DNA from: Deltaproteobacteria bacterium
Lineage (GTDB): Bacteria > Myxococcota_A > Polyangia > Polyangiales > Ga0077539
NCBI GenBank assembly: GCA_947477565.1
Contig: CANJUR010000012.1
Span: 1-64,000 of the forward strand
Length of the DNA: 64,000 bases
Direction: 5' to 3'
Below, piece after piece: positions 15,662-24,016 of this stretch (its first letter is position 1; each line of letters opens with the position of its first letter). A model generated the notes under the pieces. The model had not been told where the DNA came from. It saw only the letters and a list, made by a program, of their open reading frames with translations, and ran no database searches. Both the position numbers and the translations under genes were made by a program.

Positions 15662-18292
15662 TCATCCGGGGAGAAGACACAACACGTCCTCGATAGTGCC
15701 CAGGTTGTTCTCTTCGTGGCACTCCGTCCGCGCTCGCTCGTCGTCGATTAGCACCGTCACCGGCGCTGCCCGCTCCTGCGGTGGCGCGATCCAGTCGCAG
15801 GTCACTTCGACACACTCGCCCGGCATCAACGCACGCGGTGTCGGCGTCTGGCAGACGCGCGGTCCGAGCGTCACCCCTGCGCCGCTGTAGAAGCCGACGG
15901 AGAGCCCGTCCGCCATCGGCGCCGTCCCTCGGTTGCACGCGCGCACTCGTAGCCGCGCCGCACCCGACCCGAGGCACATGAACCCCGTTCCGGACACGGT
16001 GCCGTCCGGCGAACTCGTGATCTCCGCCGTGCCCTGCACGTTCGTGCGGAAGTTATTGAGCGTGGGAGCGCGCCAGTTGGGGCGCACCGCGCCGCTCGCC
16101 GGGATGTGCCCGTCGTCTTCGACGTTGGTCACGTTGTAGGCGTGCTGGTTCCAGATCGTGCGAGAGCGCACCCAGCGGTCGGCGATGTCCGCGTACACCC
16201 GTATTCCCCGCACCCCGCGCGGACGCGCTGCGCGACACGTGTCACCCATCCCGGGCGTTCCGTCTGGCGGTGCCGCGCAGACGTACGTGCACTCGCTCCC
16301 GGAGCCCGTCGTGCGACCCGCATCTTCACTCGCTCCACCGTCATCAACGCTTCCGTCCGCGACCCCGGCGTCCCGTGCGGTCACGCTCCCCGGGCAGCAA
16401 TCGCTGTCGCCGGTGCATCGGCAGAAGCCCATCACGCAGCGGTTCGAGGGGCACTCCGAGTTTGTCGAGCAGCGCAGCCCCGCAAACTGCACATCGACCC
16501 CCCGCGGACCAACCCCGGGGCAGGCGATGCCCGTCGTCGGTGAGCCACAGTTGAAGTTGCTCCCCACCACCAACTCGGCGCGGAAGTCCCCGTCCACGTC
16601 TGCCACAACCGGGTTCTCGTACCAGGTGCACGACGAGTGCTGCTGCGAGAAGAGCACCGTCCCCGTCGCGCCATCGTAGACGCGCGCGAAGCACTCGTCG
16701 GCGTAGACCGCCTCCACCCGACCATCACCCTCGAAGTCGAACGAGGTGCTCCCCGTTACGTTGGAACTCGCGTCCTGCGAGGGCCGTGACCACAACACCC
16801 CGCTGGTGCTCGCGGTCTCGCAGCGGCCGCCCGATCGAGCAACGGTGCGCGCGCCGCAGTCCGGATCGATCACCGAGTATGCCGTCGCCCCTGCCGCGGC
16901 AACCTCCGGCAGACCGTCGCCATCGAAGTCGGCCACGGTCGGCGGCCCGCCCGTTCCGCCGCCCGGCAGAGCGACCGGCCCGAACACCGTGCGTCCCTCG
17001 ATGGTGTCCACGCGCACGTACCCGTTCGAGACCACGGCGACCTCTGGAATACGTGCATCGGTAAACCGTGCGGATGCGAAGTCGCCGAAATCGGCCACCG
17101 CGACCTGGCCGTCGCCGCACCCCGCGCCGGCGCAATTGCTGCGGGTGAAGTACGTCTCGCGCACCCACTCGCGCATCGTTGTGCTCCAGCCGAAGATTCC
17201 GTTGCCCGTGACGAGCTCGACCGCGCCGTCCTCGTCCACGTCAAGCACCACGCTGAACGTCCCGGCCGAGTAGCCCGCGAGCTGTGCGCGCGCCCCGGTG
17301 CCACCGATCTGTACGCCGGTGCGGCCGTTGAACACCATCCCGTGGCGCAGCACCTCGGCCTGGCCGTCGCCGTCGATGTCCACGATGGTCGGTCCGGCCC
17401 AGCCGCCGCCCGTGGGATCGAACGCCACCCCGCCGGTCGTCGTGGAGCGCCACCAGACGCCCCAGTGTCCGCGCGCCCCAGCGTCCCCCGTGGTGCTCGC
17501 GGAGTACCGGAATGCCACCAGTCCGCCGCCGGCCTTGAAGGCTACGATCTCGGGCGTGCCGTCGCCGTTGAGGTCGCCGATGGCAGGCGGCGAAGAGTGC
17601 GAGACGAGCTGATCGGAGAGGTTGTCCTGAAGCGCGCAGGTGCGACCGTCGAGGATGCGAATCAGCCCCGTGGGAAGTTCGCTGCCGCCATCGACCCCGT
17701 CGTCGAACACCACCACCATCGAGGGCCGCACGCCCTGGCTCGCTGGATGGTAAACGTGCAGGTCGGCCACCATCGGCGTCGAGAGTACGTGGAGGTGTTC
17801 GGGGTACGCGTCGCCCGCCGGGGCTACGTCGAACTGGCACTGCACCGCCGGCGCAAACACCCCAGGGCGCGGATCGACGGTGCACGTCGGATCGGTCTGC
17901 GTCCCCGTCCATGGCACGCACCGGGCGCCATCGCAGCGGGCGTCGTTGGGGCACCCGAGGGTCGCCGAACAGTCCGCGCTGGGATCCACACACCGCTCCA
18001 TCCGGCAGAGCCGCCCGCCGTTGCAGTCGCGGGTCGCGCGGCACTCCGTGGTGAACACCTCCGCGCTGCCTCCAGTGTCTTCTGTCCCGCGATCGCTCGT
18101 CGCATCCATGCCCGAGAAGCCGCGATCGACGCCTACGTTCCGGACGTCCATCCCCAGGTCATCCCGCGCGTCGAGAGCCCCTGCGTCGCGATCGCCCGCG
18201 TCCAGCGATGGCCCTACCGAGCCGTCCCCGGCCGAGCACGCGCCGCCCACGACTGCCAACACCAACGCACCCATCCATCGATCGCTTCTCAT
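15662..18292 (-). CDS. large FG-GAP/VCBS-repeat lipoprotein with Cys-rich modules
   Basis: From ATG 18292 the protein (876 residues) has a lipoprotein signal peptide ending in VVGGAC (Cys19), an Asp/Gly-rich spacer and Cys-rich motifs (CRATRDCNGGRLC, CSATLGCPNDARCDG) of the kind common in myxobacterial surface proteins. Several FG-GAP/VCBS calcium-binding repeats follow (DLNGDGTPEIVAF, DIDGDGQAEVL, DFDGDGLPEVAA, DVDGDFRAELVVG), likely a beta-propeller, then a second Cys-rich block and a C-terminal CARDB-like beta domain (ARLRVRACNRGTAPM). The open frame continues upstream to 19690, but that part is antisense to the phosphofructokinase gene and is not real. Probably an outer-membrane surface protein; ligand unknown. 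Confidence 0.85.
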   Translation of the reverse strand: MRSDRWMGALVLAVVGGACSAGDGSVGPSLDAGDRDAGALDARDDLGMDVRNVGVDRGFSGMDATSDRGTEDTGGSAEVFTTECRATRDCNGGRLCRMERCVDPSADCSATLGCPNDARCDGARCVPWTGTQTDPTCTVDPRPGVFAPAVQCQFDVAPAGDAYPEHLHVLSTPMVADLHVYHPASQGVRPSMVVVFDDGVDGGSELPTGLIRILDGRTCALQDNLSDQLVSHSSPPAIGDLNGDGTPEIVAFKAGGGLVAFRYSASTTGDAGARGHWGVWWRSTTTGGVAFDPTGGGWAGPTIVDIDGDGQAEVLRHGMVFNGRTGVQIGGTGARAQLAGYSAGTFSVVLDVDEDGAVELVTGNGIFGWSTTMREWVRETYFTRSNCAGAGCGDGQVAVADFGDFASARFTDARIPEVAVVSNGYVRVDTIEGRTVFGPVALPGGGTGGPPTVADFDGDGLPEVAAAGATAYSVIDPDCGARTVARSGGRCETASTSGVLWSRPSQDASSNVTGSTSFDFEGDGRVEAVYADECFARVYDGATGTVLFSQQHSSCTWYENPVVADVDGDFRAELVVGSNFNCGSPTTGIACPGVGPRGVDVQFAGLRCSTNSECPSNRCVMGFCRCTGDSDCCPGSVTARDAGVADGSVDDGGASEDAGRTTGSGSECTYVCAAPPDGTPGMGDTCRAARPRGVRGIRVYADIADRWVRSRTIWNQHAYNVTNVEDDGHIPASGAVRPNWRAPTLNNFRTNVQGTAEITSSPDGTVSGTGFMCLGSGAARLRVRACNRGTAPMADGLSVGFYSGAGVTLGPRVCQTPTPRALMPGECVEVTCDWIAPPQERAAPVTVLIDDERARTECHEENNLGTIEDVLCLLPG

Positions 18293-18394
18293 GGCCTGTT
18301 GGGCGCAGCGTACCGCAGCAGTGTGCCGCTGCCGATGCGCGCCGCACCACTCTCGCTGCCGCGACGCACCGACGCTGCGTGGTAAGTCCCTCGC

Positions 18395-19558
18395 ATGTCT
18401 CCGATGCTCGCCTTCGGTCAACCCAGCAATCAGGTCGCCTCGTCGCGCCGGCTGCTCGTCGTCTTCGATGGCGGTGATGCTCCCGGCTATTCGTCCGTCG
18501 CGGTCGCCCTCACGGAGATGGGCGTCCGTCGCGACTACGAGGTGTGGGCCGCCAGCGAGGGCTTCCGCTCGCTCACCCGCGACGCCACCTCCGAGCCCAC
18601 ATTCGAGCGCCTCATCCTCAACCGGAAAGAGCGCTATTCGCTTCTCTCGCAGGGCATTCCGGCGCGCTCGATGGGGCGTCGGGTGCTCGACGCGGGAAGC
18701 GATTTCCGCAGCGAGCGCTACCTGGGCTTCCTCGACGCCGACCGCCGTCGCGAGGCCGCGGCGACCATCGCGGCGCAGGGCTTCACGCACTTCATCTGCG
18801 TGGGGGGCAACGGCACCTTCGAGGGACAGAAAGCGCTTCTCGACGAGATGAACCCGCGCCTCCCCTGCGGGTTTATCAATGTCTCCATCGACGACGACCT
18901 GGGGGGCGATCGCGCCATCGGTTTCCTCACCGGCGTAGAGGCCGGCGCGACGGTCGTGCGTGGGCTGATCGAGGACGCGTACACCCACAAACGGGTCTAC
19001 CTCGTCGAGACGATGGGCAACCGCAGCGGACGCCACGCACTGCACTGCGCCGTCGCGGCGCGGGCGCATCTCGTCGTACTGCCGTTCTTTCGGTTTACCG
19101 AAGAAGTACTCCGAGAGATCGCAGCCAAGCTGGCGCAGGTCGATTACGCCGTCGTGGTGGTCGCTGAGGGCTACGAGTCTGAGCGCCGTCGCCTGGAGCC
19201 TGGCCTGTCCGCGAGTGCGCTGCTCTTGCGGCAACTCGCGGAGGTCGGTCTGAAGGATGAACCTCGCAGGCGCGTCATCGCAGAGCCCTTCAGCCGCTAT
19301 CTTCGCGGCGTGCGTCCGGCCTTCCTGGAGGTGTCGGCGGCGTACCTCAAGGCGTCTCTGCTCTTCGATGCCTTCGATGCCGGGCGCACGGAGATCATGC
19401 CCTTCGTGCTCGGCGCGCACGACGTGGGGGTACTTCCGTTCGCCACCATCGCCCGCGATGATCGGGTCGAAGTGACGTTTCTTCCGCTTCTCGAACGGCT
19501 TGGTTTGCCGAAGTTTCAGGCGCTCGTGCGCGAACGCTTCGCCTCGGGCGGCGCCTGA
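18395..19558 (+). CDS. divergent phosphofructokinase-family protein
   Basis: The PfkA fold is recognisable from GGDAPG (26-31), VGGNGT (136-141), VSIDDDLGGD (163-172) and VETMGNRSGRHAL (204-216). Key residues deviate: the usual GGDGS is GGNGT (Asp to Asn at the phosphoryl-transfer Mg site), TIDND is SIDDD, and MGR is MGN. An acidic catalytic residue is still available at 166-168. The usual product converts fructose-6-phosphate to fructose-1,6-bisphosphate; with these changes the protein could use another sugar phosphate, pyrophosphate, or be regulatory. Its stop is 1 base from the convergent kinase gene. Confidence 0.75.
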   Translation: MSPMLAFGQPSNQVASSRRLLVVFDGGDAPGYSSVAVALTEMGVRRDYEVWAASEGFRSLTRDATSEPTFERLILNRKERYSLLSQGIPARSMGRRVLDAGSDFRSERYLGFLDADRRREAAATIAAQGFTHFICVGGNGTFEGQKALLDEMNPRLPCGFINVSIDDDLGGDRAIGFLTGVEAGATVVRGLIEDAYTHKRVYLVETMGNRSGRHALHCAVAARAHLVVLPFFRFTEEVLREIAAKLAQVDYAVVVVAEGYESERRRLEPGLSASALLLRQLAEVGLKDEPRRRVIAEPFSRYLRGVRPAFLEVSAAYLKASLLFDAFDAGRTEIMPFVLGAHDVGVLPFATIARDDRVEVTFLPLLERLGLPKFQALVRERFASGGA

Positions 19559-19559
19559 C

Positions 19560-20741
19560 TCAAGGCTTGCGCTCGAACGCCCGTGCGACCTCGGCCGCCG
19601 TGTCGAAGCGCTCGATGGCGACCCCGACTGCGTTGACTTCCGTTGGGTCTTCGTCATCGCGAGGTTCGTCGGCGACGGGACCCAGCTCATGGAGCGCCCG
19701 TTGCAGCGCCGCGGCGTCGGGCGGCCGACCCGATCGAGCGAGCGCGAGGCAGCGCATCACCAGCGCGTCGAGCGTCGGCGGAACACCCGGCCGCAGCATC
19801 GACGGTCGCGGCGGATCGCCCCGCTTCATCTCCGCCAGCAGCGCCGCGGGCGTGCGCGCCGCGAAGGCCAGGCGTCCGGTGAGCAACTCGTAGACGACTC
19901 CACCGACGCCGTAGATGTCCACGCGCCCATCGAGGTCGGCCTCGCCGCGGGCCTGCTCTGGTGCCATGTACGCTGGCGTGCCCATGACGTAGCCCGCACG
20001 GGTGAGCCGCGGGTCGCCGACGGCGGACATGGCTTTACTCACCCCGTAATCGAGCACCTTCACCCGCGGTGTCTCCTCCCCGCGCTCGACCAGGAACAGA
20101 TTGTCCGGCTTCAGGTCGCGATGGAGGATCCCCCGCGCGTGCGTGGCGACCAACGCCGAGACCGTCTGCCGCGCGATGCTCACCGTCAGCGCGAGTCCGA
20201 GGCGTCGCTCGCGTCGCAGGCGCGCGGTGACGGTTTCGCCTTCGAGGCGCTCCAGCACGAGAAACGGCGCACCGTCCTCGAGGCGTCCCATGTCGAATAC
20301 CTCCACGATGTGTGGGTGCCCAAAGCCACCGGACACCACGGCTTCGTGCTGGAAGCGCGCGATGGCCACCGCGTCGCGGGCATACCGTGGGTGAAGGCAC
20401 TTGATGGCGACGCGACGCCCGAGATTGAGTTGGACGGCGTCGTACACGACGCCCATGCCGCCCTGTGCGATGAGCCCGGTCACGCGGTAGCGCCCCTGGA
20501 GCACGCGGCCCACGAGCGGAGCCTCGGGTGTCGGCGGCCCCCACGGAGTCGCGTCGTCCGGGTCGCGCCGCGGGCGCGCCATGGGTGTCCCCGGGGGCGA
20601 GGGTGGCGGCGCAACGGACTCTCCCGCGGCCCCTGGGGCGCGCATCGCGGGCACGATGGGTTTCAGATGAACGGGGCAGATCTGTGCATCGGCGAGGTGG
20701 GGCGTCCCGCAGAGGAGGCAACGGATGAAGCGCTGAGCCAT
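19560..20741 (-). CDS. cytosolic Ser/Thr protein kinase with N-terminal zinc-ribbon-like segment
   Basis: The kinase domain spans about 75-345. It has the Gly loop IAQGGMGVVYDA, the beta-3 lysine in RRVAIKCLH, the catalytic loop ILHRDLKPDN, a DYG in place of DFG (VLDYGVSK) and GTPAYMAPEQ in the activation segment. All catalytic residues are present. The N-terminus has CLLC (8-11) and a further Cys at 22, a partial zinc-knuckle pattern, then a Pro-rich linker. No transmembrane helix or sensor domain. It lies 36 bases downstream of the DHH-like gene and probably shares its transcript. Confidence 0.92.
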   Translation of the reverse strand: MAQRFIRCLLCGTPHLADAQICPVHLKPIVPAMRAPGAAGESVAPPPSPPGTPMARPRRDPDDATPWGPPTPEAPLVGRVLQGRYRVTGLIAQGGMGVVYDAVQLNLGRRVAIKCLHPRYARDAVAIARFQHEAVVSGGFGHPHIVEVFDMGRLEDGAPFLVLERLEGETVTARLRRERRLGLALTVSIARQTVSALVATHARGILHRDLKPDNLFLVERGEETPRVKVLDYGVSKAMSAVGDPRLTRAGYVMGTPAYMAPEQARGEADLDGRVDIYGVGGVVYELLTGRLAFAARTPAALLAEMKRGDPPRPSMLRPGVPPTLDALVMRCLALARSGRPPDAAALQRALHELGPVADEPRDDEDPTEVNAVGVAIERFDTAAEVARAFERKP

Positions 20742-20777
20742 TGGGTGCGGGGCGAAGTATAAAATGTGTGCGCGGGT

Positions 20778-21677
20778 CTACGTCGGGAGGAGGCCGCGGC
20801 GGGCGAGGGCGGCTCGCACCTCCGCTTCGCGCGATCGCGGAACCGACACGCGAGTCGGCATGCCACCGGCGACGCCGAGCATGGCGAGAAAGTCGAGGCC
20901 CGAGTCGAAGGCCGCGGCGAGGGTGACGTTCTGCCCGTCGGTGAGCACCGACACGACGGCGAGCTTCTGCCCGAGGAGCAACAACTCGGTCTTATCGACC
21001 TCGCGTGGCTTGAGGTCGGTGATGTCGCACCAGGCCACGGCTCCAGCCACGGTGTAGCGATCGCTCGCGACGTCGCGGGTGCGCTGCTCGATCGCGTCGT
21101 AGCGAGCGGCGGCCGCCTCGATTTCGCCGTTCATCTGAGAATCTACGCAGCGCCCCACCAGCCAGTCGATCACCCGAGCGAGAAACGCGTCGTCGCGGCC
21201 GTCGATGCGCAGGGCGCGGTCGATGCGGGTGCCGCGCGGCGAGGGGGTTCCGGTGCGGGTGTCGATGGCCCGTGCGTCGTCGTCGGCGCCGGGGTACGGC
21301 TCGACCCCACCGAGGATCCACTTGGCAGCCGCGTAGAGTCCGTCGAAGTCGTTGTGGCAGACGATGGTGTCCACCGCGCCGACCTGTGCGACGAGTGCCG
21401 GGGTGACCATTTCTGGGCAGGCGCCGTGCACTGCCTTGGTGCAGAGGGTGAAGCGCGGATCTGTCTGATAGCGGGCGTGGAGTTTGTGGTCGTGGTGGTC
21501 GATCCACGCCGCGAGGCGCTCGCCGAGGCCCGCGAGAAACGGCCCCGTGACCTTCTCGAAGCTCGCACCCGTCCCGGCGGCAGCGAAGGCGATGTCGAGC
21601 ACCACGACGCGACCCACCAGGGTCGTCGGACGCGGCAGTTTACGAGGGGTGGCGAAGACGAGTGCGGGACGGTTCAC
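20778..21677 (-). CDS. DHH-like protein with permuted motif order
   Basis: The 299-residue protein contains a DHHDH motif (60-64) and, downstream, CHNDFDGL (107-114), which resembles the DxDG motif of DHH phosphoesterases. In classical DHH proteins the H...DxDG motif comes before DHH; here the order is reversed, although RVVVLDIAF (23-31) could supply the first aspartate. If active it would be a Mn-dependent phosphoesterase acting on nucleotides or short RNAs. Its ATG overlaps the stop of the upstream YggX-like gene by 4 bases, implying translational coupling. The assignment is tentative. Confidence 0.5.
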   Translation of the reverse strand: MNRPALVFATPRKLPRPTTLVGRVVVLDIAFAAAGTGASFEKVTGPFLAGLGERLAAWIDHHDHKLHARYQTDPRFTLCTKAVHGACPEMVTPALVAQVGAVDTIVCHNDFDGLYAAAKWILGGVEPYPGADDDARAIDTRTGTPSPRGTRIDRALRIDGRDDAFLARVIDWLVGRCVDSQMNGEIEAAAARYDAIEQRTRDVASDRYTVAGAVAWCDITDLKPREVDKTELLLLGQKLAVVSVLTDGQNVTLAAAFDSGLDFLAMLGVAGGMPTRVSVPRSREAEVRAALARRGLLPT

Positions 21678-22138
21678 GCGGCGGGTTCGACGGTTTTGAT
21701 GGCGTCCCGCGCGAGGGTGCCGGAGCCCTTGTTGGTACCCGAATCGAAGCCCGTCGGCACTCCCCCCTCGAAGTCCGAGAAGGTCAGTCGATGATCATCG
21801 GCGCCGATGAGCGTCGCGGTCACCGAACGGCCATCGACGGTCTCGATGACTACACGCTTGTCGAGGTGCCGAGCCCACGGGTCGCTGGACTCGTCGAGGT
21901 TCAAGAAGATCTTCATCTGCTTGAGCCAGGTTTCCTGGCCGCGCGGGTCGGTGGTGTCGAGCCGAAGCTCATTCACCAGCTTCACGCTCATCGCGATCCA
22001 GTCCTTGTAGCAAGCCGAGCAGATCTTCTGTTGTATCTCCTCGCCTAGCGGTCCGAGCCTTGTTCCGGCGCGAAACGGGGGTGTTGCGAGGCCGGGCTTC
22101 TCTTCGCTGCACTTGATACATTTTACCGTTGTGGTCAT
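21674..22138 (-). CDS. YggX-like Fe(II)-trafficking-type protein with zinc ribbon and C-terminal extension
   Basis: Residues 1-80 follow YggX: GLATPPF, the LG--I segment, ACYKDWIAMSVKLVNELRL and MKIFLN. YggX protects Fe-S clusters against oxidation. Unlike E. coli YggX it carries two CxxC pairs (Cys7/10 and Cys40/43), a likely zinc ribbon. Residues 90-154 form an extra beta-rich domain (KRVVIETVDGRSVTATLIGA) resembling small Sm-like or modifier folds. ATG 22138 begins the conserved part; an upstream extension to 22309 is in frame but lacks coding character. It is first in a coupled set with the DHH-like gene and the kinase. Confidence 0.65.
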   Translation of the reverse strand: MTTTVKCIKCSEEKPGLATPPFRAGTRLGPLGEEIQQKICSACYKDWIAMSVKLVNELRLDTTDPRGQETWLKQMKIFLNLDESSDPWARHLDKRVVIETVDGRSVTATLIGADDHRLTFSDFEGGVPTGFDSGTNKGSGTLARDAIKTVEPAA

Positions 22139-22525
22139 GGCCCGCCGTCTTATGCGGCAACCCTCCGCCGCCTGCAAGCGAGAGCGATGCCTCGCCGGAT
22201 GCCGTGCGTCGTCGATGGCAGCATCGGCACCGACCATCCCCTCGCGATGACAATACGGCCCAAATTTGAGGCCAGAGATCCCATCGCGCCCACTCGCGGG
22301 CATGAGCACCGCTCTCGTCCTCGACCCTGACCGGTACCGCTGCCCGGTTTGAGCAAGGGTCGGCGCTTTTCACTCTTGTTTTGCCGCGATATTTTCGCGT
22401 CCTGCACCTCGGGCGCGGGCCGGCGAGTGGGTGCGCGCGTCGAGGGGCCGGTCGAACGCCGCAACGCCTGCTCGATTGGCGAGGCGGCTTGCGACGCGGG
22501 GCCGGAACCGACGCAACGACTGATT

Positions 22526-22709
22526 CCAGAGATCCTGACGTGAGAACTGATTTGCCAACGATTTCCACGCGTTCGGATGCGGCGCCACGCCATCGAAGTG
22601 ATGCCAGAACTCTGGCTCACAGCCGGTTTAATGCATGAAAACCGTTGGAATTCGGCGGTGAGGTCGTGCGCGAGGCATCACGAGGAAGTTCTCAGGTCAG
22701 GATCTCTGG
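22526..22709. repeat. 184-bp element bounded by 23-bp inverted repeats (MITE-like)
   Basis: The left arm 22526-22548 (CCAGAGATCCTGACGTGAGA...) and right arm 22687-22709 match as inverted repeats at 22 of 23 positions, with 138 bases between them. No clear target-site duplication flanks the arms. The right arm also forms the 3' end of the IS66 accessory remnant, so it may be a deleted insertion sequence end rather than a separate MITE. Each arm carries a short inner palindrome-like AGATCCTGA core. Confidence 0.6.
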
Positions 22710-22908
22710 CGTCAGCCGCCGTGGTGTGCCGCGCCGCGAGCAGTTGCCGCCAATACGTCAGGCGACCCGGCAAGAACACACGTTGTGCGCAGAACTCAGC
22801 GGTGTTCAGCCCCGCGGTGGCGAAGTCGTCGAGGACGGCGGTCGCCCAAGCTTCGGTCCGTGGGTGCCAGGGACGGCGAGCGGGCATCGGGACATCGTGA
22901 CCCCGCAT
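22678..22908 (-). mobile_element. remnant of an IS66 accessory gene (TnpA-like)
   Basis: The frame reads EAWATAVLDDFATAGLNTAE, then FCAQRVFLPGRLTYWRQLL, matching the helix-turn-helix of IS66 orf1/TnpA (W...F..SGLS...FC...LS...YWRR.L). Only about 75 residues survive, with no tnpB or tnpC beside it. A C-terminal fragment of an IS66 transposase lies 10 kb away at 11830-12046. Confidence 0.55.
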
Positions 22909-23007
22909 GTAGGCGCATGGGGAAACCGAGGGAGCACGAATGTGCCCTTCGCCAGGGGGTTACGTCTGTCCCTTTCGGCAGCAGCGTCGGTCCGTTAAAA
23001 TGAACTG

Positions 23008-23190
23008 GACGCGGCCACGATCGCGGCGCTCGATGAGTCGTCGCGCCGAATCCGCCAGACTGTCACGTTGATGAAGCAGGTCGTGGCCCCGCCGAGGCTG
23101 TTGGCGCTCAAGGCCACCATCGATGCCGCGGGCTGGGGAGATGCGCTCAAGGGATTCGCCGTCGTGGCCCACGAGGTAAAAGAACTCTCC
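23008..23190 (+). pseudogene. fragment of a methyl-accepting chemotaxis protein signalling domain
   Basis: Sixty-one codons encode the hairpin-tip region of a chemoreceptor: AATIAALDESS, LLALKATIDAA and GFAVVAHEVKELS. The normally near-invariant [18 protein letters not shown] is degraded (PPRLLALKATIDAAGWGD), and stops flank it. It resembles the intact receptor at 26304-27944 but in the opposite orientation, 3-4 kb away, so it is either a decayed partial duplication or the stump of a second receptor lost from the locus. Confidence 0.8.
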
Positions 23191-23534
23191 AGCCAGCCCT
23201 GCCCATCCATCGAATCGAGCGCGAGGTGGAGGGCGTCCACTCAGTCGAGCAAAGGTGCTGTCGGGAATCTCAAACACCGTGAAAGGCATTCGCCAGTAGG
23301 TGTTGGATATGGTTGCGGATGTGGGTGGATCCCAGAGCAGCGACAAGCACCATCCGGGGCTCCACCCAACTGCACGAGGTGCTTGGCAGTGAAGTGAAAA
23401 TTCTTGAGAGACTTACGGCCCTGAACGCCATCGCGTTCAGGTCGAGCCATTCAACTGTCTTTGCGTGTCTGCAAAGTAGGGAATGAGACCCTCCGGGCAG
23501 GCGTCACACGGACGCAAGTCGGGTTGGGATCAGA

Positions 23535-24008
23535 TTACGAATCGTCGCTTCCAGGGATCAGGGTTCGAGAGAAGACCGTGACCACGAGTGGCTCACCTCC
23601 GCTCTCGAATCGTGATGCCTTAATCGTCACGCTACCAGGGACGTGAATCGAGTCGTCGCTTCCATCAGCTACCATCGGGAGTGACAAGGTCGAATGACCT
23701 TCCAGCATACCCTTGAGATTGCCGCCGATGATGTTGGCGACCTCTCCCATCGCGTCTTTCACTTCTTCTTCGGACGCTTCTTCGGGAGTCACGCCGAACA
23801 TCGCCGCCGCCGCCCTTCGCGCCGCCGCCGTTGAACATCCGATCGTGATGGTACCGCTCCACGATCCGCTGATGGTCACCCAACTCGTGACGTACTCCGG
23901 TGGCACCGCGGGAGCAGTGTCCTCCCACCGGATCTGCAGGGGCATCCCCAGCATCGTAGACCAGACGCTCTCGGTGATCTCTTGAATGATCTCTTCTTTG
24001 AAGGGCAT
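23535..24008 (-). CDS. CheX-like CheY-phosphatase family protein
   Basis: The 157-residue protein carries the CheX/CheC catalytic pattern E-x2-N in GEVANIIGGNLKGML, with typical surrounding strands (SGTITIGCS, LVVTVFS). Members dephosphorylate CheY-P. ATG 24008 has GAGGT 6 bases upstream; the longer frame overlaps cheR. It follows cheR by 8 bases and is the last gene of the minus-strand chemotaxis operon. A single E-x2-N motif favours CheX over CheC. Confidence 0.85.
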   Translation of the reverse strand: MPFKEEIIQEITESVWSTMLGMPLQIRWEDTAPAVPPEYVTSWVTISGSWSGTITIGCSTAAARRAAAAMFGVTPEEASEEEVKDAMGEVANIIGGNLKGMLEGHSTLSLPMVADGSDDSIHVPGSVTIKASRFESGGEPLVVTVFSRTLIPGSDDS

Positions 24009-24016
24009 CTGTGACC

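Larger units (their letters stand above)
22139..23534. other. 1.4-kb decayed region with insertion-sequence and gene fragments
   Basis: No intact gene is found. Base composition is less GC-biased and frames are broken. It contains an IS66 accessory-gene remnant (minus), a 23-bp inverted repeat, a chemoreceptor fragment (plus), and a short hairpin (CTTTGC/GCAAAG, about 23459-23476) that could weakly terminate the chemotaxis operon. The rest holds only short unsupported ORFs. Confidence 0.6.

Noticed and set aside
18293-19690. Upstream half of the 1342-codon minus-strand frame ending at 15662
   Set aside because: It is antisense to the phosphofructokinase gene and has low-complexity Glu/Arg-rich content; the real lipoprotein starts at the signal peptide at 18292.
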